A DNA stretch of 64,000 nucleotides. Source: Sipunculus nudus. Lineage: Eukaryota; Annelida; Sipuncula; Golfingiida; Sipunculidae. Positions 21,292 to 33,140 of this stretch are shown piece after piece; position 1 is the first letter of the stretch; the number at the start of each line of letters is the position of its first letter. The stretch is from contig CM049306.1 of NCBI GenBank assembly GCA_026874595.1, positions 101,693,142 through 101,757,141 of the forward strand. The letters run 5' to 3'. The notes beneath the pieces were generated by a model. That model was not told the origin of the DNA. It did not search any database and worked only from the letters and a program-made list of their open reading frames with translations. Made by a program: the position numbers and the translations under genes.

Positions 21292-22255
21292 TTAATCAAG
21301 AGTTTTTTCTAATGTTAGACCAGGCAGTACATCTCCAAAAGATAAGTCCTCAAACTCAACATTACACACTGAACATATTCTTGCATTCCTAGGCTTACCT
21401 TTATATCTTCCTTTATTAACCTTTAAGCAATTTTCTTGGGTCAGTAATTTAATCATGGTACTACATTTTCTTGCAAATGATAGGACATTTGATGCTAAAC
21501 ACCACCAAAAACTCATAGATACTGACGGTGAGGCCCGGACATGAAAGCTGTGATCTTGGGTACAATAAACATTCTGATCTCGACCAATTATATTCCCTTT
21601 CCTTTATTGCTCTTTTCGTTATATTTTGCCATACTGAAATCGAACATAGTCTCCCATCTTCTAACCACCGATTAACTAAACCATCTAAATTATATTTCCT
21701 ACAAGTTCTGTATATTTATATGCTTGGTGCTACTGGATAAAGAAGTGTTGAGTAATATTTTGCCTAATTCCAACCATCAATAACTAAGCTTCTAAAAACT
21801 CTGGTATTTAGGTCAAAAATAATCTTCTGGGAAACAGCAGACGTCTCCCATCAGTAAAACTTTCAAGTGAGTACCAGCCAAGTACACTTGTTGTCATAAC
21901 ATTTGGAGTACTCTCTGGTAATCCCTGCATGCGCTCAGCTACATATCTATGAAACTTTTTAAGTGCTTCATTTTCAGTTTATTAAGGCAAAGAAATTCAC
22001 CCTCGTGAAGTAAACTTGGCACAATTACAGTATATTCTGCTGTAAACATTTGGCATCTTGACAATTTTAAATTTGAAATATTCAACATCGTATTCACCAT
22101 TTTTCTGCTCTTTGCTTCTCGTTCATCCATTGGAAAATCAGCCCAGTTAGTATTGACTAGCGGTATACCTACATGCATTGTTTTATCAGTAAATAATACG
22201 GGCTCATCCTGCAAGAACAATCTTCTTATTGGCTCTCTAACATAACCGTAAGTGA
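21292..22255 (-). pseudogene. LINE C-terminal region
   Basis: The frame 22220-21939 continues the post-RT region (H-V-G-I-P-L-V then R-E-A-K-S-R-K). The frame 21516-21292 has a conserved-looking R-I-C-S-V-C-N, perhaps the C-terminal Cys motif of LINE ORF2. The middle is too broken to read. Confidence 0.6.
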
Positions 22256-22259
22256 TTAT

Positions 22260-22800
22260 TTTGGATTTGTCGGCATTAAAGCTGTATCTCCATTTCCTTA
22301 ATAATTATGTGCAACATTGATCATTTGCTGCAAGGTATGATTATTACTATTAATGCTAAGTCGTCTGCGTAAGCTGGTGTTAAGATATAACAGTCGTGTA
22401 TTTTGCAGCCTATATACTTTGCTCGAATTAAAAAAAAAATCTGCAATGTACACCTGATAAAGTTTCTTTGATAACACACCTCCCTGAAGTATTCCCTGCT
22501 GCAGAATATTAACTGGAATATATGGTTCCGATTTCACGCAACTTTTGCTGGAGGATAACCACTGTCTGAGCAATCTCCAAATTTTACCATTTTCATACAA
22601 TAAAAGAATAACCCATCATGCCGGACAGTATCAAAAGCTTTCCTAGCATCGAGCAGGGCAATACAAGCTTCACGACCATTACTACTACAAAATATGAGCA
22701 GAACCTTCCCTAACCAACAAAACAGCATACAGTTTTTTTGGCCCTCCACACTGCAAATCTCCATATAATGTACTATTAAAATTTTTTTCAAGTGTAACAT
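22260..22800 (-). pseudogene. LINE reverse transcriptase (broken)
   Basis: The frame 22800-22534 carries A-L-L-D-A-R-K-A-F-D-T-V-R-H-D-G-L-F (RT motif A with its Asp). The next frame has Q-Q-G-I-L-Q-G-G-V-L-S for the usual G-x-x-Q-G-x-x-L-S. The catalytic Y-A-D-D lies in yet another frame at 22371-22360. Thumb-like F-N-A-D-K-S-K-I-I-T-Y-G follows near 22284-22249. The upstream palm part (22800-23850) is too decayed to read. Confidence 0.88.
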
Positions 22801-23854
22801 CTAGACATTTCTCAAATATTTCCCTAAGGTACTAATTAACGAAATTTTCCGATAATTTTCAACATTTGAGGGGTCTTTAGAACCACCTTTAAACAAGGGA
22901 ATCTCAATCGCTTTACAAAACATATCGGGGATATTCTCTAAATTTAAAAAATCCTTTTAAACAATTTAGTCACCAGGTAAATTTAACTTGATCCATCATA
23001 CATAAAATGTTCACCTACTGCATTGTCAATCCAACCTGCTTTGCCTTTTAATCAGACCCTTAAATACTGTCGTCACCTCTGTTTCTGTCAATGGTTCACC
23101 AAGATAAGGTCCATTCTCATTAGATTTACTTAAACACACAAATTTATCCATGTGTTTTTTAAAAAGTTTCTTATGATTGTGATCTTAATAAGAATTTTCA
23201 TGGGGCTTAGCTAAATTTTTAAAAGTGTTCTTTCCAAATTCCCATAACTAAAGTTTGTTCATTTATGATTTTGCCCTTTACCTTTAAGGTACATCCTGCC
23301 ACTGAACCAGAATTTCGTGTCTGTTGATTTAACAACTTCCAGAAACGACATTGGTCAATACTCTGAGATTTAACAAGAGAATCAACTACCTTTAGTTCAT
23401 GATTTAATTATTCTTTACGAAATTCCCCATGGTAAATTTTCCTTTCTTTTTCTCCTTGTTATACTGATACAACATGTTTAATGGGTCTCTTGGTCTATCC
23501 CCACTAAACCACATCTGCAACGCTTTTTTTAGCTATTTTTGAAGTAGCTTGAAATGAGGGACCAGTATGGTTTCAAATGCGGGAGGTATTTTGCCTTCGT
23601 CAATTTAATATTTGCAGTGTTCACTACGATGTTATTTATAAAACCTACTATTTTTTCTATGTCGTCTTTGGTTTTAATATCATGTTGGATCTCATCTGAC
23701 GTAATTTATTTCTCTGTTAAAGTATCCGTATAAAGATTCCTGTTAATGTTTTAATGTTTTTAATGATTTAATGTTGTACGGACTAAGTATTGACCAAGCT
23801 ATGGCATGCGTGTTTGATATATTCCAATGAGGACAAACAGAAATACGTGGTATT
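22801..23854 (-). pseudogene. Decayed LINE linker between endonuclease and RT
   Basis: It lies between recognisable domains of the same element and in the same orientation. No motif survives that I can name, but position and composition say it is the inter-domain part. Confidence 0.55.
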
Positions 23855-24768
23855 TTAAACGATTACTAATGGTAAATGATTAGAAAAGTTTTCATGTCGT
23901 TCATCCTGAACACAACATTCATATATACATTCAGTTAACTCGGTGGTTGTCAAACAGTGATCTACATATGATTTTCGGATATCGTCCCCAAAAAATAAAT
24001 ACTTGGTCCCTTTGCATACATCTGTAAGTCTACACATATTTAACCACAGCTATCCATCATTTTGTAAAGTTCCCTGGCGTTATTAGATGACAATATATGT
24101 TCGCCTCTCGGACCGGCCTCTCCTCCAAGTTGAGCGTTCATATCACCAATTACACATACACTATCTTTCATTTTTAGGTCTTCAATTAAGGTTTTTAGTT
24201 TATTAATCTCTTCACAGAATTTTGCTATTTTTGATCGTTCAGGTGGCAAGTAAACCGACACAAAATATGTAGACCTTCGCCCTGTTCTAATCAGCTTTAC
24301 AACACATCACCGCTCAAACCCAGGTCTTTGTGGCACGGTCTTTCATTTTTAGGTCTTCAATTAAGGTTTTTAGTTTATTAATCTCTTCACAGAATTTTGC
24401 TATTTTTGGTCGTTCAGGTGGCAAGTAAACCGACACAAAATATGTAGACCTTCGCCCTGTTCTAATCAGCTTTACAACAAATTACCGCTCAAGCCCAGGT
24501 CTTTGTGGCACGGTCCCTATTGGAAGGGATAAATTCCATATAATGGCAACACCCGAATGTCCTATACTTCTGGTAGACTTTTCGTACCTTAAATCTGGAC
24601 TACTTTTCACTGTATATTCATAATTATTACCCAGATATTATTTTATTCTATTACATTGGCATGGGTATAACCAGTGTTCCGACACTGCTATAATATCTGC
24701 ATTTTGTGCTAAGCTACCAAGAAAAGATTTATTTCCACCAAATCTGTGAATATTTCACGAGCAAAGAG
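23855..24768 (-). pseudogene. LINE AP-endonuclease (broken)
   Basis: Motifs in order: A-D-I-I-A-V-S-E-H-W-L (catalytic Glu; S-E-H-W-L at 24682-24668), G-H-S-G-V-A-I-I-W (24563-24537), V-I-G-D-M-N-A-Q (catalytic Asp/Asn, within 24261-24040), Y-V-D-H-C and finally F-S-N-H-L-P-L. The last is normally S-D-H, so the catalytic Asp is replaced by Asn. In-frame stops occur in the N-terminal part, and a 175-bp tandem duplication interrupts it. Confidence 0.88.
24165..24515. repeat. 175-bp tandem duplication inside the LINE
   Basis: 24165-24340 is repeated at 24340-24515 with only a handful of differences. The junction shares the bases ggtc/cttt. It arose after insertion, as it breaks the endonuclease frame. 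Confidence 0.96.
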
Positions 24769-25078
24769 AAGGATATATATGTATAAAACAAAGTTCGGTA
24801 TGTATGATTTATGTCAGTATTCAATTTTGCCAATGATGATATTTTCCAAGTTATAAACGTAGTTGCGCATTTTTACCAAATAGATATCAGCTTATGTTAC
24901 AAATGATTGAATATTTCCCATCCAGTTAATATTCGAATTTTGAAGAAATGTAAATATTTTAGCCGGCCTCACGTGATCCCCAACCCTCTGAAGTTTGACT
25001 ATGTTATGCAAAGACATTTTAGTGAATAGTTGTTGAGGAACAGAAAATCCTCAATTTTTGTGAAAATAGCCTAAAAAT
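24769..25078. other. Intergenic, nothing recognised
   Basis: No motif or repeat recognised. Confidence 0.55.
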
Positions 25079-25220
25079 GTCATCTTTACATTTCACCGGA
25101 TGCGACCCGATCATCAGGTGATTGTTGTTAGAATGAAGCTATGGCCGTTTTTCGCTAGTGTTATATCGCTCTTGCCTTGTCTGTAGGCCATTGAGCACTT
25201 TACAACGGAGGGCAACTCTG

Positions 25221-25223
<3 letters not shown>
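25079..25223 (-). mobile_element. Second Penelope-like 3' end
   Basis: gatgcgacccgatcatcagg and the following bases to gaatgaagcta (25099-25141) match 18278-18320 nearly base for base. Like the first copy, it sits next to a TA tract. No coding part is seen here. Confidence 0.5.

Positions 25224-25271
<48 letters not shown>
25224..25271. repeat. (TA)n microsatellite
   Basis: About 24 TA units. Confidence 0.97.
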
Positions 25272-25272
<1 letters not shown>

Positions 25273-27897
25273 CTTGATACCAATCAACCGCTAACCAGGT
25301 ATATTAGCGCCCCTCATTTCTCGGATTTCCGGATCCGCCACTGCCTAAGGCAGCGAGCTTCGGTCCACATGATGTACATACTTGTGTAAGACTGGAACAC
25401 CAAAGCGTGCCTTTATTGCACTCTGTGATCAGTACTGGCTTTAGTTAAACAGGGCGGGTAATCTTAAAAACATCGTCAAAGGCCAGACAAACACAGGACA
25501 GCTTAGTTCAGCTCTTGATATTAATCTGTAGGCTTTTTTCACATGTGACCCGTTTGATTTGATCTTTCAAATTAAAGAAAGACTGAGCGATTAAATGGAT
25601 TAACATTATTTTATTATATGTGAATACAAAAATGTTAAATATTAATTTCATTGACCTTAAACATTTTAAAAGGATTTTCTGTGTGTGTATTGATATTTAC
25701 AAAATATGTTATCTTGACTGGCCCATTTAAAATATCTTAAAATTGTTTACATTAACTATTTTGCGCTTTAATAACCAGAATGATTAGATAAGTAAGTGCT
25801 TTCTGTTTTTTGTTTTTCTGTTGTGACACTCTCGCTATCATGTATCAATGGTCAGAAAATAACTTCTGTTTACATTTATGAAGGCGTATGCTTCATAATG
25901 AATCTTTATGAATTAAGATCATAAATAGCATTTCGTTTTTCCTTTCAGTTCAAAACAACGCATTTTATCTCTGTCTGTCTGTATGTTTCTCTGTTTCTGT
26001 CTCCCTCCTATAACACACATATACAAAAGAGTACAAATTCACATTCAATCATGCACTAGATGACCACCAACTTTCTATACACAACACCAATATTTCCTTT
26101 TGCTCACCATGGCAACAACTGATTCCTCAGGCATGATATCTTAGCAATGGTACACGGTAGAGTTGTATCTCAGGAAGTGTCGGCAGCACAGGACGTCCTT
26201 GGGAAGCTATTGAAAGAGTTAGCATTTAGACTTAAGTAATACAAAATGATACGTGAATCCTTTGCTGGCGCAACAGCGGGCGATCATTACGACTTCGTGC
26301 CCTACTAATGTTATCAGCTCTTAAGGAAAAAAAGTCGTATGCATGCATGTAGATTTATATAGTTAAGGCAAAAAAAGAGGTATGGTTGTCAGGCAATTTT
26401 TTCAGAAATCAGTACGGGCGGACGATTTTTTTATTTTTTTACCTTTTTTTATGTTACGATATAAATATATGGTCAGGTAAAGCTCTAAATAACAAGGGAA
26501 ATCTTATCCAATTTTTATTATTTTATTGTCTTCAAAAATAAAAATCATAATAAAAATGTTTGATTTTACTTCAAAGATTTACATCCCCAGAAGTGGGGGT
26601 TCCATTGGAAAAGGCTGTAAGAGTAAACAAAGTGCGAGAATATACAAAAAAGGAGAAGCCATGTCAGAATAATTTAATATAGTAAAACCCCGTATCAGAT
26701 AACAAACTGATGGTTTTAGTTCCGTTTTGGCCCGTCTGACTTTTTCTCTCACCTCATCCTACGAAGAGTATTTAAATTCGTTGTACAAGTTTTCATAAAC
26801 ACAGATCCAAATACCTCCGTTAACTGTATTAAATGTTAGTAACACAGAACGGCAAAGTCCAACAGTGCTGGGCATATAATAAATGCAAAAGGTCACGTGT
26901 ATATCCCTGATAAAGTAACTGTATTATTTAATAAAGAGACACCGACAGAATAGTTCAAGTATGTTTCTCATTCCTGATTTAACAAAATAGGACAGAGTGA
27001 CACAAATGATACTCTGTAGTTACAGTATATTTTGACGAAAAGCAAAGTAATATTGGAGTCAATAGCTTTTAGGTATTTTGGTCTTTCGTTATTCAAAGCA
27101 CGATTTCCTACCGGCGACAAATGGTCATTGACAGGCAACATTCCCTGTTCCTGGGGTACCTTCCCGCCAGTACCTACGATTTAGTTTCATTTCTACTTTG
27201 CTTGTGAAGTATTCATACCTTGATCGTTTGACGTTAGGCCTGTAATAAAAGCTTTGAGGTGACTGGTTTTATTGATCTTGTACCACAAGGACTGGGGTTT
27301 CCCTTCCCTAAGAGCTTTCCTAAATTACATGCTTTAGTCCGTATTCTATTTTGTAGAGTTTTGCCATCCTATACAGCGTAATGTATGGATAATATTTTAA
27401 ATATATAACCTACTAATACATTACGATAGGGTCGTTTTGGTATGGTCCATCAATCCGACATGCAATGGTTAAAAGGCTCCCGAATCAATCATTTAGCCAA
27501 AACAGCATTTTTGTATGTAATTTTCAAATAAGAAGATGTTTTCTTCCAAAAGGATGGAAGCACTTAGCAGCAAGATTGATATATACTTAACGGAGCCTAA
27601 TTCTATTTAATACATAATCAAGATAACATACAAATAAATAAAACATTCCTTTATTTAAGATTTAGTTAAGAAAATATTAGATGATGTAATTAAACTAAGC
27701 CTCCGCTAGCCTCCTTGTCCTTGAGAAGCCACAAGTTCCTTTCAAGAATTTATTCATCACAATTTTTCGCGTGTACACCATATGTATATCGTATACAAAG
27801 ATGCATTGCGAAATGGCAATAAGGAAAATGACGCCTTCACGGGATATGAGCTTAACCAGACTGAAGGGTGTGACACGTAACAAGCGTTATCTCTTAC
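25272..27897. other. Intergenic, dispersed repeat fragments only
   Basis: ccggatccgccactgcc near 25328 resembles a hAT-like MITE end. The stretch 26400-26600 resembles 31770-31940 and 51000-51150 (ttttatttttctggcct/aaaaatcataataaaaa-type AT-rich repeat). No gene recognised. Confidence 0.5.
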
Positions 27898-27925
27898 CAC
27901 AGGCGCTTGAATCCCTATTTATAAT
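27898..27925 (+). repeat. Isolated terminus of the foldback family
   Basis: CACAGGCGCTTGAATC then cctattt matches the end of the foldback element at 39947 (one mismatch in 23). It diverges after that. Confidence 0.6.
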
Positions 27926-28000
27926 AAAATCTTCATATTTCCAATGTTCTTAGAAATACTAGGACGGAATCAGGTCAAACGAACCCAATAATAAAACGGC

Positions 28001-28047
28001 CATACCATGCTATCACTGTGTCATAATACAAGTGATAGCATGGTATG
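28001..28047. repeat. Perfect 17-bp hairpin
   Basis: The arm cataccatgctatcact (28001-28017) is an exact reverse complement of 28031-28047, with a 13-base loop. Pairing does not extend outward. It could be a MITE core, a structured RNA or chance-preserved palindrome; the arms are short for a microRNA precursor. Confidence 0.8.
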
Positions 28048-29114
28048 ACAAATCATTCTCCCCAGTTTGAAACACCACTGTTTGGCAAAAATTTAAGACT
28101 GTACACTTTGTATAAGGCCAAAAGAAAAAAAATGTTTGGTTCTCAGACACTTTTGTTCAGAAATAAGAGCAGGCGGGCCTTTTTAGGGCCCCGCTTGAAA
28201 AGCGGGTGCCCTATATTAATTGACCTGTCCGTCTGTCTGTCTGTCGGGCCGTCCATCTGTCCATCTGTCCATCTGTCCGTCCGTCCACGAATTCTTTTCC
28301 GGATGATAACTCCAGTTAGGATTGACGGATTGAGTTCAAACCTGAAATATGTATTAACCATCAATTATGGAAGATCCCTATCGATTTTGGCGGGTCCGGA
28401 GGTCAAAGGTCAAAAAAGTTATTCACAGTTTGGTGTTAAATTTTAGGTCCCTTTTTCAGCAGGGCAGAAATCATAATTGTAACCATAATTGTTTGTTCCA
28501 CCTTAAGAGTAGGACAAGTCCTCATGTCAACAGCAACGAGGCATGATATATGGTCATAGTCAGCCATTTTTCTGTAACTTATGCGGTAAAAACCATTACT
28601 GAACACCTAGTAAGGTTGCACTCTCTTAGCAAATATGCATGCAAAAGGACACACATTGTTAACACAATAACTCGTGAAAAGTGTTTCATATAAGGTCCCC
28701 AGACTTACGGCAGTGATGGACCTTTTGGTGAACTACATCATCGTCATCATGTTTGAAGATGGGTGACCTTGATGTATTTTCAAGGTCACAGAGGTGATAA
28801 TGCTAAAATGATGTTAACCAAATAGCTCGCAAACAATTTGACTAACACTCACTGAACTTGCACCAGTAATGTTTGTTATGAAGGGCTAGGTCAGTTCAAA
28901 GATGGATGACCTTGACAGAGGCGATAATTCTCAAATGGTGTTAATGCAATAACCCGCAAAGAATTTGATGAACAATCAAATTTGTTTCTGCATAATAACT
29001 CCCCTAACATATGATGGATATAGGATTCAAACATAAGATGTATCACCCATGGCCTAAGGGAAAAGCTTATTGATATTTGGGTCAGAAGGAAACTAGATGT
29101 GTCAGAACGACACG

Positions 29115-30982
29115 AATGCCCCCGCCTGGTGCAAATTAATAAACATTTGTTAAATTTTGTAAATTTTTTTAAGTTCAGGAAGTGTTGTATGATCAAAAGT
29201 AGGCCAACAAGGGCAAAATGCAAACTCGATCTATAAAGGGTCATGATCAAGCAACACAACAAAAATCAGGCCTGTATCTGCAGGCATTGTGAAAAAAAGT
29301 CCATATATGTGCATTTTTCATGAAAATTTCTGTCTTTCATGAAATTTTCTATGTTCAGGATCTGTCATATGGTCAAAAATAGGTTAACTGGGACGAAACG
29401 CGAACTCCATCTGTAAGTGGTCATTATGCGCCCACAGACCTAACATTAGGCCAGTATCTGTAAGCATTGTATTGCGAAACTAGAATATTAGCAAAAGTTG
29501 ATAATCATTTATAAATTTAAATTGGAGAGGTATATACCATGTTTCATAACAATCCACCAAATGCTTCCTGAGAAATAAGCTCCTAAGTTTTTATCTATAC
29601 TAAGCTCTGTGACCTTAAAAGTAGGTAAAGATCACCCATCTTTGAACTTGACCATGATTTTGTAAATATAATCCAATAGCACTGAAGAAATGAAGTTCCT
29701 GTATTGAATACCTTTGGAGATATCCTGCACAAAAGGCCAAAATTGAAAAAAATCCGATAAAATTTCATTAAAAAATAAGAAATTGCAGGTGGCACCGCCA
29801 AAATTGTGCAGCACATACAGACCATCAGTCCCAATAATCATAGTAAGTTTTGTGAAAATCCACACAATTTCCTGAGATATAAACTTCAGAGTGTTTTTCT
29901 ATAATCAGCTCTAAAATGTAGAAAAATGGGTCAAGGTCACCCATCTTCGAACTTGACCGAGATTTTATCGATATACATCTTCACTGATGAAATAAAATTC
30001 CAACGGTGAATCCTTTTAGAGATATCCCGCTCACAAGGTAAAAGTTAACAGACGCGGAACGGACGGACGGACGGACAGACACCGGACAGACAGATGGACA
30101 GACGGACAGCTTGGGTGACGACAATAGCCCATCAGCCTATGAGCTGAGGGCTAAAAACGGCTGTACATGTGTATTTGTCATGAAAATTTCTATTTTTCAT
30201 GAATTTTTCTAAGTTTAGGAGCCGTAAAACGGTCAAAAGTAGGTCAACCGGGACGAAACGCAAACTCGATCTGTAACTGGTCATTATCTGCCCACACACC
30301 AAAAATCAGGCCAATATCTGCAGGCATTGCCAAAAAAAGCCAAAAATAAGTCTGTACATGTGTATTTTTCATGAAAATTTCTATTGTTCATGAAATTTTC
30401 TAAGTTTAGGAGCCGTAAAACAGTCAAAAGTAGGTCAACCGGGACGAAACGCGAACTCGATCTGTAACTGGTCATTATCTGCCCACACACAAGAAATCAG
30501 GCCAATATCTGCAGGTATTGCCAAAAAAAGTCCGTACATGAGTATTTGTCATGAAAATTTCTATTTTTCACGAAATTTTCTAAGTTTAGGAGCCGTAAAA
30601 CAATCAAAAGTAGGTCAACCGGGACAAAACGCGAACTCGATCTGTAACTGGTCATTATCTGCCCACACACAAAAAATCAGGCCAATATCTGCAGGCATTG
30701 CCAAAAAAAGTTCGTACATGTGTATTTGTCATGAAAATTTCTATTTTTCATGAAATTTTCTAAGTTTAGGAGCCGTAAAACGGTCAAAAGTAGGTCAACC
30801 GGGACGAAACGCGAACTCGATCTGTAACTGGTCATTATCTGCCCACACACCAACAATCAGGCCAATATCTGCAGGCATTGCGAAAAAAAGTCCGTACAAC
30901 TGTTTGATTTCGGAATGACGGAATGACGGAATGACGGACATGGGTAAAACTATATGCCCCGGCCACTTTGTGGCGGGGGCAT
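29115..30982. mobile_element. Nested element with ATGCCCCCGCC inverted ends
   Basis: The left end is atgcccccgcc (29115-29125), just after a gtgtc-agaac-gacac hairpin. The right end is ggcgggggcat (30972-30982), itself the arm of a hairpin gccccggccac ttt gtggcgggggc. Between them are diverged then regular 180-bp repeats and a ggac-rich tract (30060-30110). Non-coding; the open frames there are by-products of the repeat. Confidence 0.6.
30161..30900. repeat. 180-bp tandem satellite, four copies
   Basis: Unit starts fall at 30161, 30352, 30532 and 30712, and a fifth begins at 30892. The last units are exactly 180 bp and the first is 191. Units share gtacatgtgtatttgtcatg and ggtcaaccgggacgaaacgc. 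Older diverged units lie at 29130-29475. Confidence 0.95.
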
Positions 30983-31728
30983 AAAAAAAAGTAATACACA
31001 GTTTGGAATTCAGTTGCTGGTGTCTCCTTCACTAGGCCAGAAATGGATAAATCTTTTTCGAGTCACTCGAGTACAGCAGCATTACATTTTCACAGCATAC
31101 TTTGTACAGACAATTAGAAGATTCCCCAGAAAAGGATACACTGGCCCAACGCACCACAGTGGCTCTCATTTAGACCATGTTTGGACAAATCTATGTCCAC
31201 TTCCAACATCTCAAGGAATTCGGACCTATTATAGTGACCATCAACACATTTACATTGATATTCATATGTAGCCATTCTACACATCACAGCGCATCTGTAG
31301 ACCCTAGCCCAAGAACAGCTGAATCTCAGTTCAAGAGAATGACCATTTTATCACTACTAACCAACAGCTGACTCTCTAATACTACAAGGTTCATGTACAG
31401 ACTCAAGCCTCACATATAATAAGACCAATTCAACATACAAATACTGGAAAAATATTCGACACAGCCTAGCCAAGACTTCAACCAAGAACAATTGGCACAG
31501 GTAATATAGAAATACAGAAACTAAAAATGCATGCAGTTCTTTTATATCATTATTTTGATAGCTTTGAACATTTTCACTTTACCATATCTTTTCTTCCAGT
31601 TTCTACATGTCAGCTGTTCTTTACAGGTTCTTTAATTTTCAAATATCACTCTTTCAGCCAGTGCTACCAAAGTACACCAAATTCACAGTACTTCAATTTA
31701 TAAATGACTGCATCTTTTGCGGGGCCCT

Positions 31729-32338
31729 TACTAACCTGTCAGTTTTCTAGTTTATTACTTTTTTGTGTTTCGATAAAAATGTCATATGATCAAGGAAAAG
31801 CATGATAATAACAATTTTTAAACAGATAAAAGCACTACATTACAAAGGAAAACTTATCAAAATTGTATAATTTTATCTTCTTGAAAGATCAAAATCAAAA
31901 TAAAAATCTTTGATGCGGGGGCTTAAAATTGAGAACCATTCCTTTTATTTTTCTGGCCTAAGCATTGTGATGTACAAGACAAAATGGTATTTGTTTGACA
32001 TATTCCAGAAACATGTTCTCACATTAGGATAGAGGCACCATAGGGTTGATGGAAAAGCTCTGATACAATTATCGATGACTGTCAGTGGATTACAAGAATC
32101 TTTTAAAAATAAAGACAGTGATCATAAATTGGTATTAGAAACCTAACATATATTAGATAAGTTTTAATCCGTAATGCTTGGAAACGATACATCAGAGACT
32201 GTTAGGCGGTCAAGAAAATCAACACAAATTACATATAGTTGAAATCTATATCCTTCTGCAGAGTTCATCAAGATCGTATAGCGGTTATTCTTTTGTTATT
32301 CAACCTGGCTACGTTGCTATTGCGCGCGTTTATTGTAA

Positions 32339-32377
<39 letters not shown>

Positions 32378-33140
32378 ATATTACTGATCATCATCACAGG
32401 CAAACAGTGTGAAATATTCTTCCGATAATCAATACACATATTCCTCCAGATAGCACCCCAGTCAACTGTCTGTTTCAATTGGTTACCAAGGTGCAAGTTC
32501 AAGTCACCAGTGGAAAATAAAACACAACAAGAAATGATATTGGAATAGTTTAAGGCCAAGAAACAAAATAACCGAATAATACATAATACATTAATGAAAC
32601 AGGATTTAGTGAAAGGCATATCACAAACGGGCAGAACGAGTCTGTTACTGTACACCTGTTTCTTTAATTATTGTATAGGGTCTTCATACTTTGTCCGGTA
32701 ATTACATACCATTACCATTAAATATTTCTGACATCACTCCTGAAGACCGAGGCAGGCCTGTAGTGTGAAAGCCCGCCATAAAGGTTACCCTCTCGCCGGT
32801 TATTAACTCTAGCTCCCTCTACTTACACCCCACGTCAACTTTTTTTAAATTCCATGCAGGTCTATAAGAAGGGGACAGAAATATGAAGTCACGTTAACGT
32901 GCATATAACAGAGTTGTGCATTTATGCATGACTGGATATCTTATCAGGACAAGAAATTCTTACATGCCTATGATTGTGCGATAGGTTTACACACGTTTTT
33001 TGTCTTGGACCAAGGTGTGGCTCCCTACGTGCAGTCCTTCAGTCATGACCAAACTCTCACTTGTTTTAAACATTATAGTCTGTATGGCGAACATATGCGA
33101 CAATGACCTGCACTGCCTATCTGTGGAATAATATAAAAAT
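31729..33140. other. Intergenic and 3' flank of the GPCR
   Basis: No gene recognised. It contains a (CT)n tract at 32343-32373 and an ATTAAA on the minus strand (32668-32663), which could be the GPCR polyadenylation signal. The 112-codon frame over the CT tract is low-complexity (R-E-R-E). Confidence 0.6.

Larger units (their letters stand above)
21292..24768 (-). mobile_element. Degenerate non-LTR retrotransposon (LINE) with AP-endonuclease
   Basis: Minus-strand order is endonuclease, RT, then a C-terminal region with a C-x2-C motif. It is broken by many stops and frameshifts. The combination of an apurinic-type endonuclease, RT and a Cys motif fits the Jockey/CR1/RTE range, but I cannot place the clade. 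No poly-A tail or target duplication is evident. Confidence 0.88.
28185..31728. mobile_element. Outer hairpin-ended repeat element with nested insertion
   Basis: The left end is AGGGCCCCGC within a hairpin (28185-28213: ccccgctt gaa aagcggg). The right end, 31719-31728, is its inverse. Inside lie a CTGT/CCGT-rich tract (28226-28290) and a segment aaaaaagttattcacagttt (near 28411) that recurs after the nested element near 30985. The 10-bp inverted ends and the duplicated inner edges suggest one element split by another. No coding region. Confidence 0.5.

Noticed and set aside
28001-28047. MicroRNA precursor
   Set aside because: The stem is perfect but only 17 bp and pairing does not extend; animal precursors are longer and imperfect.
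28045-28446. 133-codon frame with S-V-C-L-S-V-G-P-S-I-C repeats
   Set aside because: It comes from the CTGT/CCGT simple repeat inside a mobile element.
30161-30900. CRISPR-like array
   Set aside because: The repeats are 180 bp with no spacers, in eukaryotic DNA; it is a satellite.
32317-32655. 112-codon frame ending in R-E-R-E-R-E
   Set aside because: Its end is the CT microsatellite and the rest has no domain.
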